Source: a virus
Direction: 5' to 3' (one strand)
DNA length: 49,549 bases
IMG/VR virus record: IMGVR_UViG_3300046780_001007
Location: 1-49,549 of that record
Under the pieces are notes generated by a model. That model had not been told where the DNA came from and did no database searches. It saw only the letters and a list, made by a program, of their open reading frames with translations. This document shows, piece by piece, positions 7,629 to 16,316 of this stretch. The first letter of the stretch is position 1, and every line of letters starts with the position of its first letter. Position numbers and translations under genes: made by a program.

Positions 7629-7657
7629 CGTCTAACAGGCTACCTGGCAGGTTGCAA
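7629..7657 (-). promoter_or_regulatory. Promoter-like element of the tail spike
   Basis: TTGCAA (7657-7652), 17 bp, TAGACG (7634-7629), 8 bp, then the ATG at 7620. No purine-rich ribosome-binding site fits between the -10-like hexamer and the start, so the message would be essentially leaderless. Confidence 0.65.
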
Positions 7658-7729
7658 AAACGGCACTAGCGACAGAAGTGTATCCGTCCGCTCTTAATAA
7701 GTCGCAGCGCTTACCCCATTAATCCAAGC

Positions 7730-8254
7730 ATGAAACGCGTGCTGACTGTCGTTGCGCTGATGCTCTCTGCCTGCCACTACACGCTGCCTTGGGAGGCTGC
7801 TCCTGCCCCGCTGGACGTCTACATCTCGAGCGAGCTGAGTGACGAGCACGCGCTCGGCGTGGCCGATGGCGCGGCGTGGTGGAACGAGCACGTGAACGGC
7901 GTGCTGAAGGGCGTGACGGCCTCGGATAGCCCGCCGTGCGGAACCGTCGTGGTGACCTACGGGTGCGTCGACCACGCTGCCGAAACGCTCTCTTACGACG
8001 GTTGCCACACGCACTTGCGGCTAAGTCGCACGCTTGAACCGGAGCGCGCGTGGCGCGCCGTGGCGCACGAGCTGGGTCACGCGCTGCTCGGCGAAGAGCA
8101 CGACGCGCACGAAGGCAACGTGCTCGAGCGCGCGTGCACGAAGGCAGAGCGCGAGCTGAAGCTTCCCGAGTGCACGCCCTTCAAAGGATGGTCGGTTGAG
8201 CCGACGCTGACAGGCGAGCAGGTCGAGCGCATCCGCGCGCGCATGGCGCCTTAG
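7730..8254 (+). CDS. Lipoprotein with metzincin-type zinc protease motif (moron)
   Basis: 174 residues on the strand opposite to the surrounding tail genes. A lipoprotein signal ends in LSAC (Cys15). Residues 113-124 read HELGHALLGEEH, an exact HExxHxxGxxH zinc-binding motif of metzincin/matrixin-like proteases, with Glu114 as the general base. The usual Met-turn is not evident (NVLER follows). Six Cys follow Cys15, which fits an exported, disulfide-bonded protein. It is flanked by convergent and divergent late genes, the classic position of an autonomously expressed lysogenic-conversion gene. An AT-rich TTAATAAG just upstream (near 7694) could be a -10 region. Substrate unknown. Confidence 0.75.
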   Translation: MKRVLTVVALMLSACHYTLPWEAAPAPLDVYISSELSDEHALGVADGAAWWNEHVNGVLKGVTASDSPPCGTVVVTYGCVDHAAETLSYDGCHTHLRLSRTLEPERAWRAVAHELGHALLGEEHDAHEGNVLERACTKAERELKLPECTPFKGWSVEPTLTGEQVERIRARMAP

Positions 8255-9090
8255 CGGTCGAGCAAGTAGGTGTCCGCGCAGTTCGCGCGCACGTTGTAGA
8301 TGCGGTCTGGAGCGACCGCAGCATTGTCGCCTAGCTGCAAGAAGATGTAGTATTGGTTCGTCGAGATGTCGACGGTGTGCTCGCTGCCAGGGTTGGCGGT
8401 CAGCGTCAGTGATTGATTGTTCGTGGTGGTGTCTGACACGTCGGCCGGGTAGTCCGTGCTCAGATCGTGGACGACTCCAAACGTGTCGGTGTAGCCAAGC
8501 GCTGCGATCATTGCGTGACCAAGTCCCGACGTTCCCGGCTTGACGCGCACGGTCGCGAACTTCAGCTGCGCCAGATTCTTGAGCAAGCCGTTCAGGGCGA
8601 TGATGACGTACGCGCCGTTCGTCTGGCCTGCCATGTAGACCGGCCCGCCGGGCAAGCTGTTGGCCTGGACCGCGACGTCTCCTGTCGAGAAGAATCGTCC
8701 GTTCATTTCGACGGCGCCCATGGAGCGGTCGAACGTGAACTCCGACGCTGCGCGCAGTGAAGCAGGCGTCAGGAACGTGTGAGTCCCGCCCCAGTTCTTA
8801 TCGGAGGCAAGGAAGTCTAGGCCCCACAACACGAAGGCATCCGTGAGCGTGAGCGCGCCGATGTCGCCGGGCACGGGCGCCGTGACGTCAGCCAGCGCTC
8901 CGATGAAGGTCGCTATCTGGTCGGTGAACAAGTGACGCGTCCATTGCCCGAGCTTGCGCAGCTGCCAGTTGAAGCCAGCCGACGTGGGCACTTCGTCGAG
9001 CACGAAGCCGTCCGACTTCTGGCCAGCGCTCGGCTCGACGATGTGGGTTCCGTTCGTATCCCAGTCTGGGAATTTGTCAGGCAGTGACAT
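8251..9090 (-). CDS. Tail fibre/collar-type protein at the end of the baseplate cluster
   Basis: 279 residues. The N-terminus (LPDKFPDWDTNGTHIVEPSAGQK then NWQLRKLGQWTRHL) resembles the baseplate-attachment part of tail proteins that follow DUF2612 genes. The remaining 200 residues are beta-rich. AGGAG precedes the ATG, and it overlaps the preceding baseplate gene by 14 bases. It probably links the spike or fibre to the baseplate; this comes from order rather than a defined domain. Confidence 0.5.
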   Translation of the reverse strand: MSLPDKFPDWDTNGTHIVEPSAGQKSDGFVLDEVPTSAGFNWQLRKLGQWTRHLFTDQIATFIGALADVTAPVPGDIGALTLTDAFVLWGLDFLASDKNWGGTHTFLTPASLRAASEFTFDRSMGAVEMNGRFFSTGDVAVQANSLPGGPVYMAGQTNGAYVIIALNGLLKNLAQLKFATVRVKPGTSGLGHAMIAALGYTDTFGVVHDLSTDYPADVSDTTTNNQSLTLTANPGSEHTVDISTNQYYIFLQLGDNAAVAPDRIYNVRANCADTYLLDR

Positions 9091-9706
9091 CGAGGACTCC
9101 TGCTAGGTGGCCTTCGTCAAGGCCGGGGCCAGTGTCGAAACGGAACACTTCGGTGATGGGGCGCGTTGAGTGAACAAGCAGCGACCGCACGCCGGCTGCA
9201 GTCGAGAGCGTGAGCAACTCGCGCATGTCTTCTAAGTAGAGCGGCAGCTCGAGCATGCGCACAACGAAGCAAGCTGGCGGCGTGTTGAAATAGTCGATGT
9301 CAGGGCCGACGCCGGCAGCGAGACGCAGCACTTGCAGTACATCGATCGGCCGGCCATGCCCGCGACGCAGGCGCACGCGAGCCTTCAGCCACACGCGATA
9401 GAGCACGTCATCTCGATCGTCTCGTCGCTGGCCAACGAGCTTGCCGATGATGTCGAGTTGGTAGCCTTCGCTGGCGTCGATGCTGAGCAGCAACTTGAGC
9501 TGCATCAGCACAACTTCGATCTCTTGCGCTTCCAGGCTGCGCGAGCGCACGAGCGCGCGCATGTTCGGCTTCTCGCGGAACTGCACCGGCAAGCGACGGT
9601 AGGCCGTGGCTTCGTGGTCGACGAGCGCAATGCCCATCGGCAGCGGCGTCGACGCATCGTCTTCCGGCGGGAGAAGAGCCGGCTCGAAGATGACTTCCAC
9701 CGGCAT
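9077..9706 (-). CDS. Baseplate protein, DUF2612 / gpI-like
   Basis: 209 residues. The order of elements ALVRSRSLEAQEIEVVLMQL, then DASEGYQLDIIGKLVGQRR, then DDVLYRVWLKARVRLRRGHGRP is that of DUF2612, the functional equivalent of P2 gpI in myovirus baseplates. It completes the baseplate wedge after gpJ. Its ATG shares one base with the gpJ stop. Confidence 0.75.
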   Translation of the reverse strand: MPVEVIFEPALLPPEDDASTPLPMGIALVDHEATAYRRLPVQFREKPNMRALVRSRSLEAQEIEVVLMQLKLLLSIDASEGYQLDIIGKLVGQRRDDRDDVLYRVWLKARVRLRRGHGRPIDVLQVLRLAAGVGPDIDYFNTPPACFVVRMLELPLYLEDMRELLTLSTAAGVRSLLVHSTRPITEVFRFDTGPGLDEGHLAGVLDVTA

Positions 9707-10866
9707 CAGGAATTCACGACGATGCGCGAGGTGTCGAACCGCGCGATCTCTCGTGCCCCTACAACGAAGTTGGCCGTGCTGACCGGCGACGGCGAGGTGC
9801 CGATGCGAATCGTCGTCACGTCGGCCACGCCGCCCACTCCGAAGATGCTCGCGTAGAAGCGAGACAGGATGACGTCATCGCTGATGTCGAAGACATCGTT
9901 GCCGTAGAGAGCGACCGCTTGCTTCACAGCCGCATCGCCACCGTAGCCGATGACGTCGGTCACGTCGATGCGCAGGTACATCAGAAGCTCGGTCGGGCGC
10001 GTGAACTTCACAGGCTGCACGATGCCTTCAGGGTCGATGGCCGTGAGCGTCTCGGTGCCGTGAAAGCCGATGCCCGCGGCGACCGAATCGAAGACCACTT
10101 GCGCGACCTCGTCATCGTCGCCGCCCATCACAACGCACTCGACCGAGTTGCGCGGAATGCCGTCGACGGTCGCGTCGGTGCGATTGTTGTAGACAATGGC
10201 CTGAAGCACGCCGTCGATGTTCAGTAGCTTGGTCTTGATAGCCGCCAAGACAGCGCCCGCGGCGTTCCCTGCTTCGTCTTCCTGGCGAAGACGGTAGGCG
10301 TCGTCTTGCTCGACGTGCCTGCCGATGATGGCATCTTCGCCATTCACCACCGAGTTGACGCCTGCGAGGGGCGAGTCGATGACGGTAAGCGTGCCGTTGT
10401 TCGCGACCGTAGGGCCGGTGTCGACGGCTTCCCACGTCACGTCGATATCGTCTGCGCTGCCGCCTGGGTTCGTGAACGCGTAGCGGTTGCGGAAGCGGGC
10501 GGCCGGATTGCTGGCTACGCTGACGATGAGCGCCTGCGCGGATACCGAGATGCCGGCGCCAATGTTAGCCGTGCCTGGCACGATGGAGCGGGTCGCCTTC
10601 AGACGCGGGATGCCGCGCAGCGCGCCGATGATATCGAGCGACCCGCCCGTAGCCTTGTCTGGGTCGACGCTCGCGTGCGCGCCTTCGAGTCCCTGCCAGA
10701 GCTCGTCTTTCTGGCTGGCGTCGATACCATTCATCACGCCGTCAGGAGCGGTCGGCTCGACGTCCCACGTGTCACCGAACACTTCGCGCTGACGCTGCTC
10801 GGTGTCGGTCTTGATCTCGTCGAGCGTCTTCCGGACGAAGCCGCCGTCGGTTACGCCGTACGGCAT
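9706..10866 (-). CDS. Baseplate wedge protein, gpJ-like
   Basis: 386 residues. It has the N-terminal segment FVRKTLDEIKTDTEQRQREVFGDTWD, the GSLDIIGALRGIPR step and a later RHVEQDDAYRLRQEDEAGNAAGAVLAAI segment. All belong to the baseplate J (Mu gp47/P2 J) family that forms the contractile-tail wedge. The start overlaps the gp25-like gene's stop by one base. Length is normal for the family. Confidence 0.88.
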   Translation of the reverse strand: MPYGVTDGGFVRKTLDEIKTDTEQRQREVFGDTWDVEPTAPDGVMNGIDASQKDELWQGLEGAHASVDPDKATGGSLDIIGALRGIPRLKATRSIVPGTANIGAGISVSAQALIVSVASNPAARFRNRYAFTNPGGSADDIDVTWEAVDTGPTVANNGTLTVIDSPLAGVNSVVNGEDAIIGRHVEQDDAYRLRQEDEAGNAAGAVLAAIKTKLLNIDGVLQAIVYNNRTDATVDGIPRNSVECVVMGGDDDEVAQVVFDSVAAGIGFHGTETLTAIDPEGIVQPVKFTRPTELLMYLRIDVTDVIGYGGDAAVKQAVALYGNDVFDISDDVILSRFYASIFGVGGVADVTTIRIGTSPSPVSTANFVVGAREIARFDTSRIVVNS

Positions 10867-11237
10867 CAGACGTCTCCGATCTGAATCGACGGGTCGTACA
10901 CCTGGAAGCGCACGGTGTCGCCGTTCTCAAAGCGCGCGAGCACGCTGCCCGAGAGCGTGTAGCCGTTCACTTCGAGGTGAACCGACAGCACCTCGACGAT
11001 GCCCGGAATCTTGAGCGCCATCTCGTGCAACTTCGCGCGGATGGTCAGCAGGCTAGGGCGCTCGACGAAAACGACCTGCGTCCACGGAAAGCCCGCTGCT
11101 CGGTTCAGGTGCCACTCGCCACGAAACAGGCGCATCGCGATCTGCCAGGCCTGGCGCGACGCTTCGATGCCAGTGATGAAGCGACGTCGGCCCGTGCTGA
11201 CGTCGATGTCACCGGTGGTGGCGAGGGCAAGCTGCAC
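10866..11237 (-). CDS. Baseplate wedge protein, gp25-like
   Basis: 123 residues from the GTG at 11237. The core GDIDVSTGRRRFITGIEASRQAWQ and MRLFRGEWHLNRAAGFPW are hallmarks of gp25-like baseplate proteins. The frame is open further upstream but contains no ATG/GTG that makes sense. The GTG lies 7 bases after a TAGACG element with TTGAAA 17 bases before it, which decides the start and implies a near-leaderless message. The preceding spike gene ends at 11282. Confidence 0.8.
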   Translation of the reverse strand: MQLALATTGDIDVSTGRRRFITGIEASRQAWQIAMRLFRGEWHLNRAAGFPWTQVVFVERPSLLTIRAKLHEMALKIPGIVEVLSVHLEVNGYTLSGSVLARFENGDTVRFQVYDPSIQIGDV

Positions 11238-11244
11238 CGGTCCG

Positions 11245-11273
11245 CGTCTAACGGAACCGGGCGGCGGTTTCAA
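11245..11273 (-). promoter_or_regulatory. Promoter-like element of the gp25-like gene
   Basis: TTGAAA (11273-11268), 17 bp, TAGACG (11250-11245), then 7 bases to the GTG start at 11237. It differs from the main class by one base in the upstream hexamer and one base in the start distance. Confidence 0.5.
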
Positions 11274-11281
11274 GAATGGCG

Positions 11282-12001
11282 CTACTCGTCGATCTTGTGC
11301 TTGGTGCTGACCGTGTTGGCCAGGTTTGTGGGCAGCGTAAGCGCTGACGTCGCTGCTATCAGGGCCGCCTGGAAAGCCGAGGGCGCTCCGCTGCCAGGCT
11401 CGTTGATGGGCACGTTCAGGGTGCCGTCGATGGCCGTGATGAAGGCGAGTATCTTTTCCAGCTCGGTGCGCTGGATGGTACCCAGCGGGATCGCCTGTGC
11501 CGCCGTCGACGCGCCAAGCTTTACGCCCGTGCTGTCGACCACGATATGCTTGCCGCCGACGCGCCCCAGCACCAAGGCGTTCGCCACGGCGTCGCTCGGC
11601 GGGCCGCTCACGTCGTACACGGGCAGCGCGTAGCCGAAGCTCAAATCGTGCAAGCGCTGGTCGGCCGGCTCTGTGACACGCGCCTTGCCCCGGTACGAGT
11701 CGAAGCTGCGCTCGCTGAACATGACCCACACGAAGTCGCCTGCAGCGACCGGCATGTGCACGAAGTAGCCGCCGCCGGCTGGCTGGCCCACCGGGACATT
11801 GGGCAGCAGCGGGAAGCTCTTGGCGACACGCGATCCATCGCGCTTGCGGGATATGCGCTTGACCTGCAGCTCGATCGTCGCCGTCTTCGCCGTGGCGTTG
11901 TAGCTGCGCACCCGCCCTGGCAGCGAGGTGTGCAGCTCCTCGCGGTCGACCTTGACCGCGTGCGCGACGATCTCTGCCCAACGCGGAATGCTCTCGCTCA
12001 T
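11282..12001 (-). CDS. Membrane-puncturing spike, Gp138-type OB-fold
   Basis: 239 residues from the ATG at 12001, which overlaps the hub gene's stop as ATGA. The N-terminal domain (LPGRVRSYNATAKTATIELQVKRI, LLPNVPVGQPAGGGYFVHMPVAAGDFVWVMFSERSFDSY) is the Phage_Gp138_N OB-like domain of baseplate spikes. A C-terminal segment (GGKHIVVDSTGVKLG) suggests a short beta-helical needle. It sits at the tip of the tail tube and pierces the envelope. Confidence 0.8.
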   Translation of the reverse strand: MSESIPRWAEIVAHAVKVDREELHTSLPGRVRSYNATAKTATIELQVKRISRKRDGSRVAKSFPLLPNVPVGQPAGGGYFVHMPVAAGDFVWVMFSERSFDSYRGKARVTEPADQRLHDLSFGYALPVYDVSGPPSDAVANALVLGRVGGKHIVVDSTGVKLGASTAAQAIPLGTIQRTELEKILAFITAIDGTLNVPINEPGSGAPSAFQAALIAATSALTLPTNLANTVSTKHKIDE

Positions 12002-12843
12002 AGCGCCTTGCCCTTGCCGTCGACGTACCAATCGTTCGCCGCGGTGTCGCCGATGTAGACCGCCTCCGCCACGCGCATGCGCGCGGTCAGGTTCTTCGCC
12101 TCGATCTTCACGCTCACGCCGGGGCGGATGTCTGGGTGCAGCTGGCTGCGGAATGTGACCACGTTCTTCGTGTCGATGCGCGCGCTCAGGAGCCCCGTGT
12201 CTGGAGTAAGCAGCACATCTTGCCCGCGGATAGGCTGGCCGCGCTCGAGCACCTGAAGCTCGTTGTCCTGCACCGACCACTCGAGCCCGGCAGACTCGAG
12301 CAAATCGTCGAGCACATCCGCCGCGGCGCCCGACAGCACAGCGCTCTGCAAGAATGTGTTGCTGCCGTCGATGAAGCGCCCCTTGGCGGCCATCAGTGTC
12401 GCGTTCCCGATGCCGACACGCATGGCCTTGGCTACCGCTTCAATCGCCTCAGAGAGGCGCACGCGGCCATCGTAGACTTGGTCGATGCGCGCCACGCGCG
12501 CGGCATACTCGCCATCGCCAGATCGCACCACGGTGCGCCACTCGGGCGGGACCCACGTGCTCTCGATGATGCGCAGCTCGCCGAGAAAGATGGTTGCGAT
12601 CTGGTCTCGGTACCCGGCTTCGAGCTTGACCGGCACGCGCTTCAGCGCTTGCAGCTGGCGACGCGTCTCGTCGGCCAGGTTCAGCACCTGAATCTCTGCC
12701 GTGTTCGGCGTCTTCGTCTTGGTCCGCTCAATGCGGAAGCTCACGCTCAAGCCGGGATTCACGGTGCCGCGGTCGCGCGATAGCCCGCGCACCTCGAACG
12801 TGCCCACGGTAAGCCGGCACTCACGCTGAAAGAACCGAGCCAC
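11998..12843 (-). CDS. Baseplate hub protein (gpD/gp44-like)
   Basis: 281 residues from a GTG at 12843. The pattern NPGLSVSFRIERTKTKTPNTAEIQVLNL followed by VPVKLEAGYRDQIATIFLGEL is typical of baseplate hub proteins in myoviruses with DUF3383 sheaths. The C-terminal GVSVKIEAKNLTARMRVAEAVYIGD is the closing barrel. It lies between the baseplate plug and the spike, as expected for the tail-tube-capping hub. Confidence 0.8.
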   Translation of the reverse strand: MARFFQRECRLTVGTFEVRGLSRDRGTVNPGLSVSFRIERTKTKTPNTAEIQVLNLADETRRQLQALKRVPVKLEAGYRDQIATIFLGELRIIESTWVPPEWRTVVRSGDGEYAARVARIDQVYDGRVRLSEAIEAVAKAMRVGIGNATLMAAKGRFIDGSNTFLQSAVLSGAAADVLDDLLESAGLEWSVQDNELQVLERGQPIRGQDVLLTPDTGLLSARIDTKNVVTFRSQLHPDIRPGVSVKIEAKNLTARMRVAEAVYIGDTAANDWYVDGKGKAL

Positions 12844-12844
12844 G

Positions 12845-13186
12845 TCAGACGGTCCCGCGCAGCTCGGCCACGCTGGCGGCGTCGAAGTACTTCAGCACCA
12901 CGCGCGAGCCGAGGTCATCGCGGCCAGGGTCGCCGCCGCCCGTCGTGTCAACGGCCATGATCTCGCCGGCCGGGCGCCCCGCATGCGTCACCCGGCGAAG
13001 CAGTGGCCACGAGACCACGATGCGCACGCCTAGCACGATGGCTTCGCCACCTGCGTCAAACACGTCGAGGAACCAGCCAGCGGCGCGCGGGTTCCAGCGG
13101 AAGCGCAGCTCGAAGCTCGCGCCATCGAGCGACGTCAGCTGCGTGAAGCTGTCTACATCGGACGGGGTAGGGATGACCAAGATCAT
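12845..13186 (-). CDS. Baseplate plug-family protein (DUF6983-like)
   Basis: 113 residues. Features are LDGASFELRFRWNPRAAGWFLDVFDAGGE, then VVSWPLLRRV, then GRDDLGSRVVLKYFDA, the small beta-barrel baseplate plug pattern. It overlaps the preceding Dit-like gene as ATGA. Probably part of the central baseplate. Confidence 0.75.
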   Translation of the reverse strand: MILVIPTPSDVDSFTQLTSLDGASFELRFRWNPRAAGWFLDVFDAGGEAIVLGVRIVVSWPLLRRVTHAGRPAGEIMAVDTTGGGDPGRDDLGSRVVLKYFDAASVAELRGTV

Positions 13187-13896
13187 CGCGGCAACACTCC
13201 CGCCTTGTCGGCTGCCTTGAAGAGCGCGCTCGACCGCTCGGGCTCCGGGTCAGGCGTCGTGTTCTGCCTGCCCTTCGGCGTGGCCTTCTTGGGAATCTCG
13301 GGCGCCTCGACGAGCTTGCTCTCGGAGACGGCGATGCGCTTGAGCGTGATGACCGCCTCGAGTGAGCGCCCGTTGCTGACGGTGCACTCGGTGTTGACCT
13401 CCTCGATCACCATGTTCGTGTATTCCTCGAGCGAGGTGACCACGGTCATAATCTCGCCGGCTTCCTTCATGCGGCGCAGCTCGCGCCATACGTCTTGTCG
13501 GCGCTCGAAGGGCGGGTCGAATCCCTTCGTGGTGGCACTCGCTGAGAAGACATTGTCGATGACGCTGTCGCCGTGAGGCAAAAGGCTGAGCAACGGGCCC
13601 GCGTAGGACGGGCGCAAGCGCGGGTCGCCTACGCCAACGACGGTGCCTTGCACGGTCACTTCTTGCGTGCCGCGCGCCTGCGTCTTCGGGGCGTGCACGG
13701 GCGTGTCGCTGGCAATGCACTCGAGCACGAGCATATCGCCCATCTGCATCACGTGGTCGGTGCGCGCCTGGCCGTTGCCTTCGATCGCGTGCTCGGTCGC
13801 CTTGGCGGATAGCGTATGCTGCTCGCGCACGACTGCATCGAACTCGATGGTGCCCACCAAGTTATCGAACTCAGTCACTAGCGCGGTCATCGCCAT
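13183..13896 (-). CDS. Dit-like baseplate protein
   Basis: 237 residues. The N-terminal half contains LVGTIEFDAVVREQHTLSAKATEHAIEGN and later DVWRELRRMKEAGEIMTVVTSLEEYTNMVIEEV, the arrangement of the Dit-like N-terminal domain found after tape measures in this type of myovirus. The C-terminus is a charged, Pro-rich tail. It starts on the last base of the tape-measure stop (TAATG). It likely forms the ring joining tail tube and hub. Confidence 0.7.
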   Translation of the reverse strand: MAMTALVTEFDNLVGTIEFDAVVREQHTLSAKATEHAIEGNGQARTDHVMQMGDMLVLECIASDTPVHAPKTQARGTQEVTVQGTVVGVGDPRLRPSYAGPLLSLLPHGDSVIDNVFSASATTKGFDPPFERRQDVWRELRRMKEAGEIMTVVTSLEEYTNMVIEEVNTECTVSNGRSLEAVITLKRIAVSESKLVEAPEIPKKATPKGRQNTTPDPEPERSSALFKAADKAGVLPR

Positions 13897-15569
13897 TAGT
13901 CGTCATCCTCTTCGGTGCGGTCGAGCGCCTCGTAAGCGTCTTCGCGCGCGCGCTCGTCGTGCTCGCGCAGGCGCCGCGCCACTTCATCGCCTACCGCCGC
14001 CGGGTCCTTCGCGCCGTTGACGTTGACCGTCACCGGGGCGCGCACGCTAACCCGCGCGCCCGCGCGCGCCCGCGGCGCGCTCGTAGCCGACGCCTGGAGC
14101 GCCTGGTTGCGGGCGGCGTTCGCCTGGCCAGCACTCGGCCCGGCCAGCAGTGGCGCGTTTACTCCTGGCCCCGTTGTGCGCTGGCGCGTGCGCATCTCGT
14201 TGAAGGTCGAGCCTTCGAGCGCGCGCGATAGGTCCTGCGCGTCGAAGCCAAACAGCTTGCCGAGCAACTCGCCCGCTTTCTCGAACGGGTAGAGAAGCGC
14301 CTGCATCGCATCGCGGCCCGCCTGGCGCAGCGTGTCGACAAAGCCTACGCCGAAGGTGTCTTCGAGCCACAGCATCAGCCCTTCGCCAGCTTCCTGGATT
14401 TGGCTGAAGGTCTCACCGAACCATTGCGTGGCCTGCGTGGCCCAGTCGGCCACGACACCGATGCTGTCGGCGATGCCGTTGATGAGCATCTCCCAGCCAG
14501 CAGTGAACGAATCGACCACGAGCTGCGCGGTGCCGATGCCGAACAGCTCATCGAGCCAAGCCCCGATGAAAGACTTCCCGCCTGTGAAGAGCGCGTGCAG
14601 ATCGTCGACGGCTGCCACAAGCGCGAGCACCAACGTCACGGGCCAGGCGATGCGCGCGAGCAAGGGGAGGATGATGCGCAGCGCACCAACTGCCTTGTAC
14701 AGGCCGGCAGCAACGAGCAGCCATGCAGCGGCCTTGCTCTGCAGCAAGTCGCGAACAAGCTCGAGCCCCGCGCGCAGCAGCTTGTTGTTAGCCACGTAGT
14801 TGCGCACGGCCTTGACGCTGTCGGTGAACCACTCGAGTAGGCGCGTCGCCGTCGGCATGATCGACAGGGCGATGGTGTTGCGCAGCCCCTGCATCGTCTT
14901 GCGCACGCGGACCATCTGATCGTCGTACTGGTCCGACGCCTCGATGAGTTCCTTCGACATCACGGCGCCGAGTTCGTGCGCCTCGTCGCGCATCTTGCGG
15001 ATGCCGTCGCCGCCCTCGCGCAAGAGCGGGATGAGCTGCGCGCCCGCGCGCCCGAAGATTTTCATGGCCAGCCCAACGCGCTTCGTCGGGTCATCCATCG
15101 AGCGGATGGCGTCGGCTACGTCGGCCATCACGTCGCCAGCCGGGCGCGTCTCTCCGCTGGCCTCGCTGATGGCGACGCCGATCTCCTTGAACGCCTTGGC
15201 CTGCTCTTTTCCGCCCGACTTCGCCTCAGCCATCGAGCGCGACAGCTTGGTCAGCGAGCTGTCCATCAGCTCGATGGAGCCGCCGCTCAGCTCTGCTGCA
15301 TAGCGCAGCTCCTGCAGCTCGTCGGTCGCCACGCCGAGCTTGTTGCTGACGTCGAGAATGTTGGCGCCCATCTCGGCCGTGTGGTCGAGAAAGCTCTTCA
15401 CTCCGGCCAGGCCAAGGCCTGTGGCGAAGCCGCCGATGGCGGTCTTGATGACGGGGCCGAGCGCCGAGAACTTGCCGATGAGACCGTCGACTCGAGCGTC
15501 GACGAGCTTGCCGCCCTTGTCGTCGAACTCGATGCCGAAGCTCGTCAGTAGCTCTCGAACCGTGGTCAC
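13896..15569 (-). CDS. Tape measure protein
   Basis: 557 residues, starting with a GTG that overlaps the stop of the chaperone extension frame (GTGA). It is mostly helical, with Lambda-tape-measure-like segments (TELQELRYAAELSG, SSLTKLSRSMAEA, RVGLAMKIFGRAGAQLIPLLREGG). Hydrophobic membrane-like stretches lie in the middle (about 290-330), and the C-terminus is Ala/Arg-rich. Its length predicts a tail near 80 nm if the usual rise of about 0.15 nm per residue applies. The position after the frameshifted chaperone pair is diagnostic. Confidence 0.88.
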   Translation of the reverse strand: MTTVRELLTSFGIEFDDKGGKLVDARVDGLIGKFSALGPVIKTAIGGFATGLGLAGVKSFLDHTAEMGANILDVSNKLGVATDELQELRYAAELSGGSIELMDSSLTKLSRSMAEAKSGGKEQAKAFKEIGVAISEASGETRPAGDVMADVADAIRSMDDPTKRVGLAMKIFGRAGAQLIPLLREGGDGIRKMRDEAHELGAVMSKELIEASDQYDDQMVRVRKTMQGLRNTIALSIMPTATRLLEWFTDSVKAVRNYVANNKLLRAGLELVRDLLQSKAAAWLLVAAGLYKAVGALRIILPLLARIAWPVTLVLALVAAVDDLHALFTGGKSFIGAWLDELFGIGTAQLVVDSFTAGWEMLINGIADSIGVVADWATQATQWFGETFSQIQEAGEGLMLWLEDTFGVGFVDTLRQAGRDAMQALLYPFEKAGELLGKLFGFDAQDLSRALEGSTFNEMRTRQRTTGPGVNAPLLAGPSAGQANAARNQALQASATSAPRARAGARVSVRAPVTVNVNGAKDPAAVGDEVARRLREHDERAREDAYEALDRTEEDDD

Positions 15570-15795
15570 TTGCGGCGATCCCTTCTCTTCTCAGCTTCCT
15601 TCTCGGCGGCGTCTTCTAGGTCCTCGTAGAAGTCGAGCGTGTCGAGCGCGAGCGCGAGCTGGGGATACGTCCAAGACGTGAGCACCTCATGCAGTCCGCC
15701 CGACAGGTCGCTCTTGCCCACCATGACGAACAGCCACCTGCCCGCGAGGTGCTGCGGGACCGGCCTGCTTACTCGCCCGCTTCCGCCTCCCCCTT
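15566..15795 (-). CDS. Tail assembly chaperone, frameshift extension (GT-type)
   Basis: In the -1 frame relative to the upstream chaperone, this stretch encodes GGGSGRVSRPVPQHLAGRW then VMVGKSDLSGGLHEVLTSWTYPQLALALDTLDFYED and a basic tail. There is no convincing independent start and ribosome-binding site. A run AAGGGGG (minus strand, 15795-15789) near the end of the upstream gene offers a slip site. The tape measure start overlaps this frame's stop. Together these indicate a gpG/gpGT-like programmed -1 frameshift; the site itself is inferred. Confidence 0.6.
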
Positions 15796-16293
15796 GACTG
15801 CGCTTTTCACGGCGGCCAGCCCGTTTAGAATGCCGCCGCCGCCACCGAAAAAATCGGCGAAGTTCTCCATCAAACACCAGACCAGCCAGTCGCGCAGCGC
15901 GCCATACTTGCCGGCGAAGTGCACGTCATAAACGGTCTCGAGTTCTTGCGCGCTCTTGCCCCGGCCAACCTTCGTGAGCGGCTTGAAGACGCCTGCGAAG
16001 TAGCTCAAGTCGTTGCGCTGCAGTCGACCGATGACGCCCCGTGCCGCCTCCGCCAGAGGCGCTGCCACTTCGACCATGAAGTCGCCATCAATGTTCCGGT
16101 CTGCGCGCGCTGCGTCGGCGATGAGCCCGAGCACCTGCTTGCTCGAGATGGTGTCGACGAACGCCGGGCCGAGCAGCTCGATGAGGCGCACGAGCGGCTC
16201 TTCACCCGCCTCGGTGTTGAGCAGCGTCATAGAGTATTGCTCGCCGCGGATCTCTTTGGTCCGCACGAGCCGGTTGACTACAGACTCAGCCAT
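15769..16293 (-). CDS. Tail assembly chaperone (G-type)
   Basis: 174 residues with AAGGGG before the ATG. The content (LVRLIELLGPAFVDTISSKQVLGLIADAARA, then AGVFKPLTKVG, then YDVHFAGKYGALRDWLVWCLMENFADFF) resembles the chaperone between tail tube and tape measure in sheath-DUF3383 phages. It ends in a Gly-rich segment and KGEAEAGE just past the AAGGGGG slip candidate. It would hold the tape measure during tail assembly. Confidence 0.7.
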   Translation of the reverse strand: MAESVVNRLVRTKEIRGEQYSMTLLNTEAGEEPLVRLIELLGPAFVDTISSKQVLGLIADAARADRNIDGDFMVEVAAPLAEAARGVIGRLQRNDLSYFAGVFKPLTKVGRGKSAQELETVYDVHFAGKYGALRDWLVWCLMENFADFFGGGGGILNGLAAVKSAVKGEAEAGE

Positions 16294-16316
16294 TGTGTCC
16301 CCTTGCTATGCGCGCC

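Noticed and set aside
10866-11981. 371-codon version of the gp25-like gene
   Set aside because: The first two thirds overlap the spike gene in another frame and are Arg/Gly-rich. The real domain starts at the GTG at 11237.
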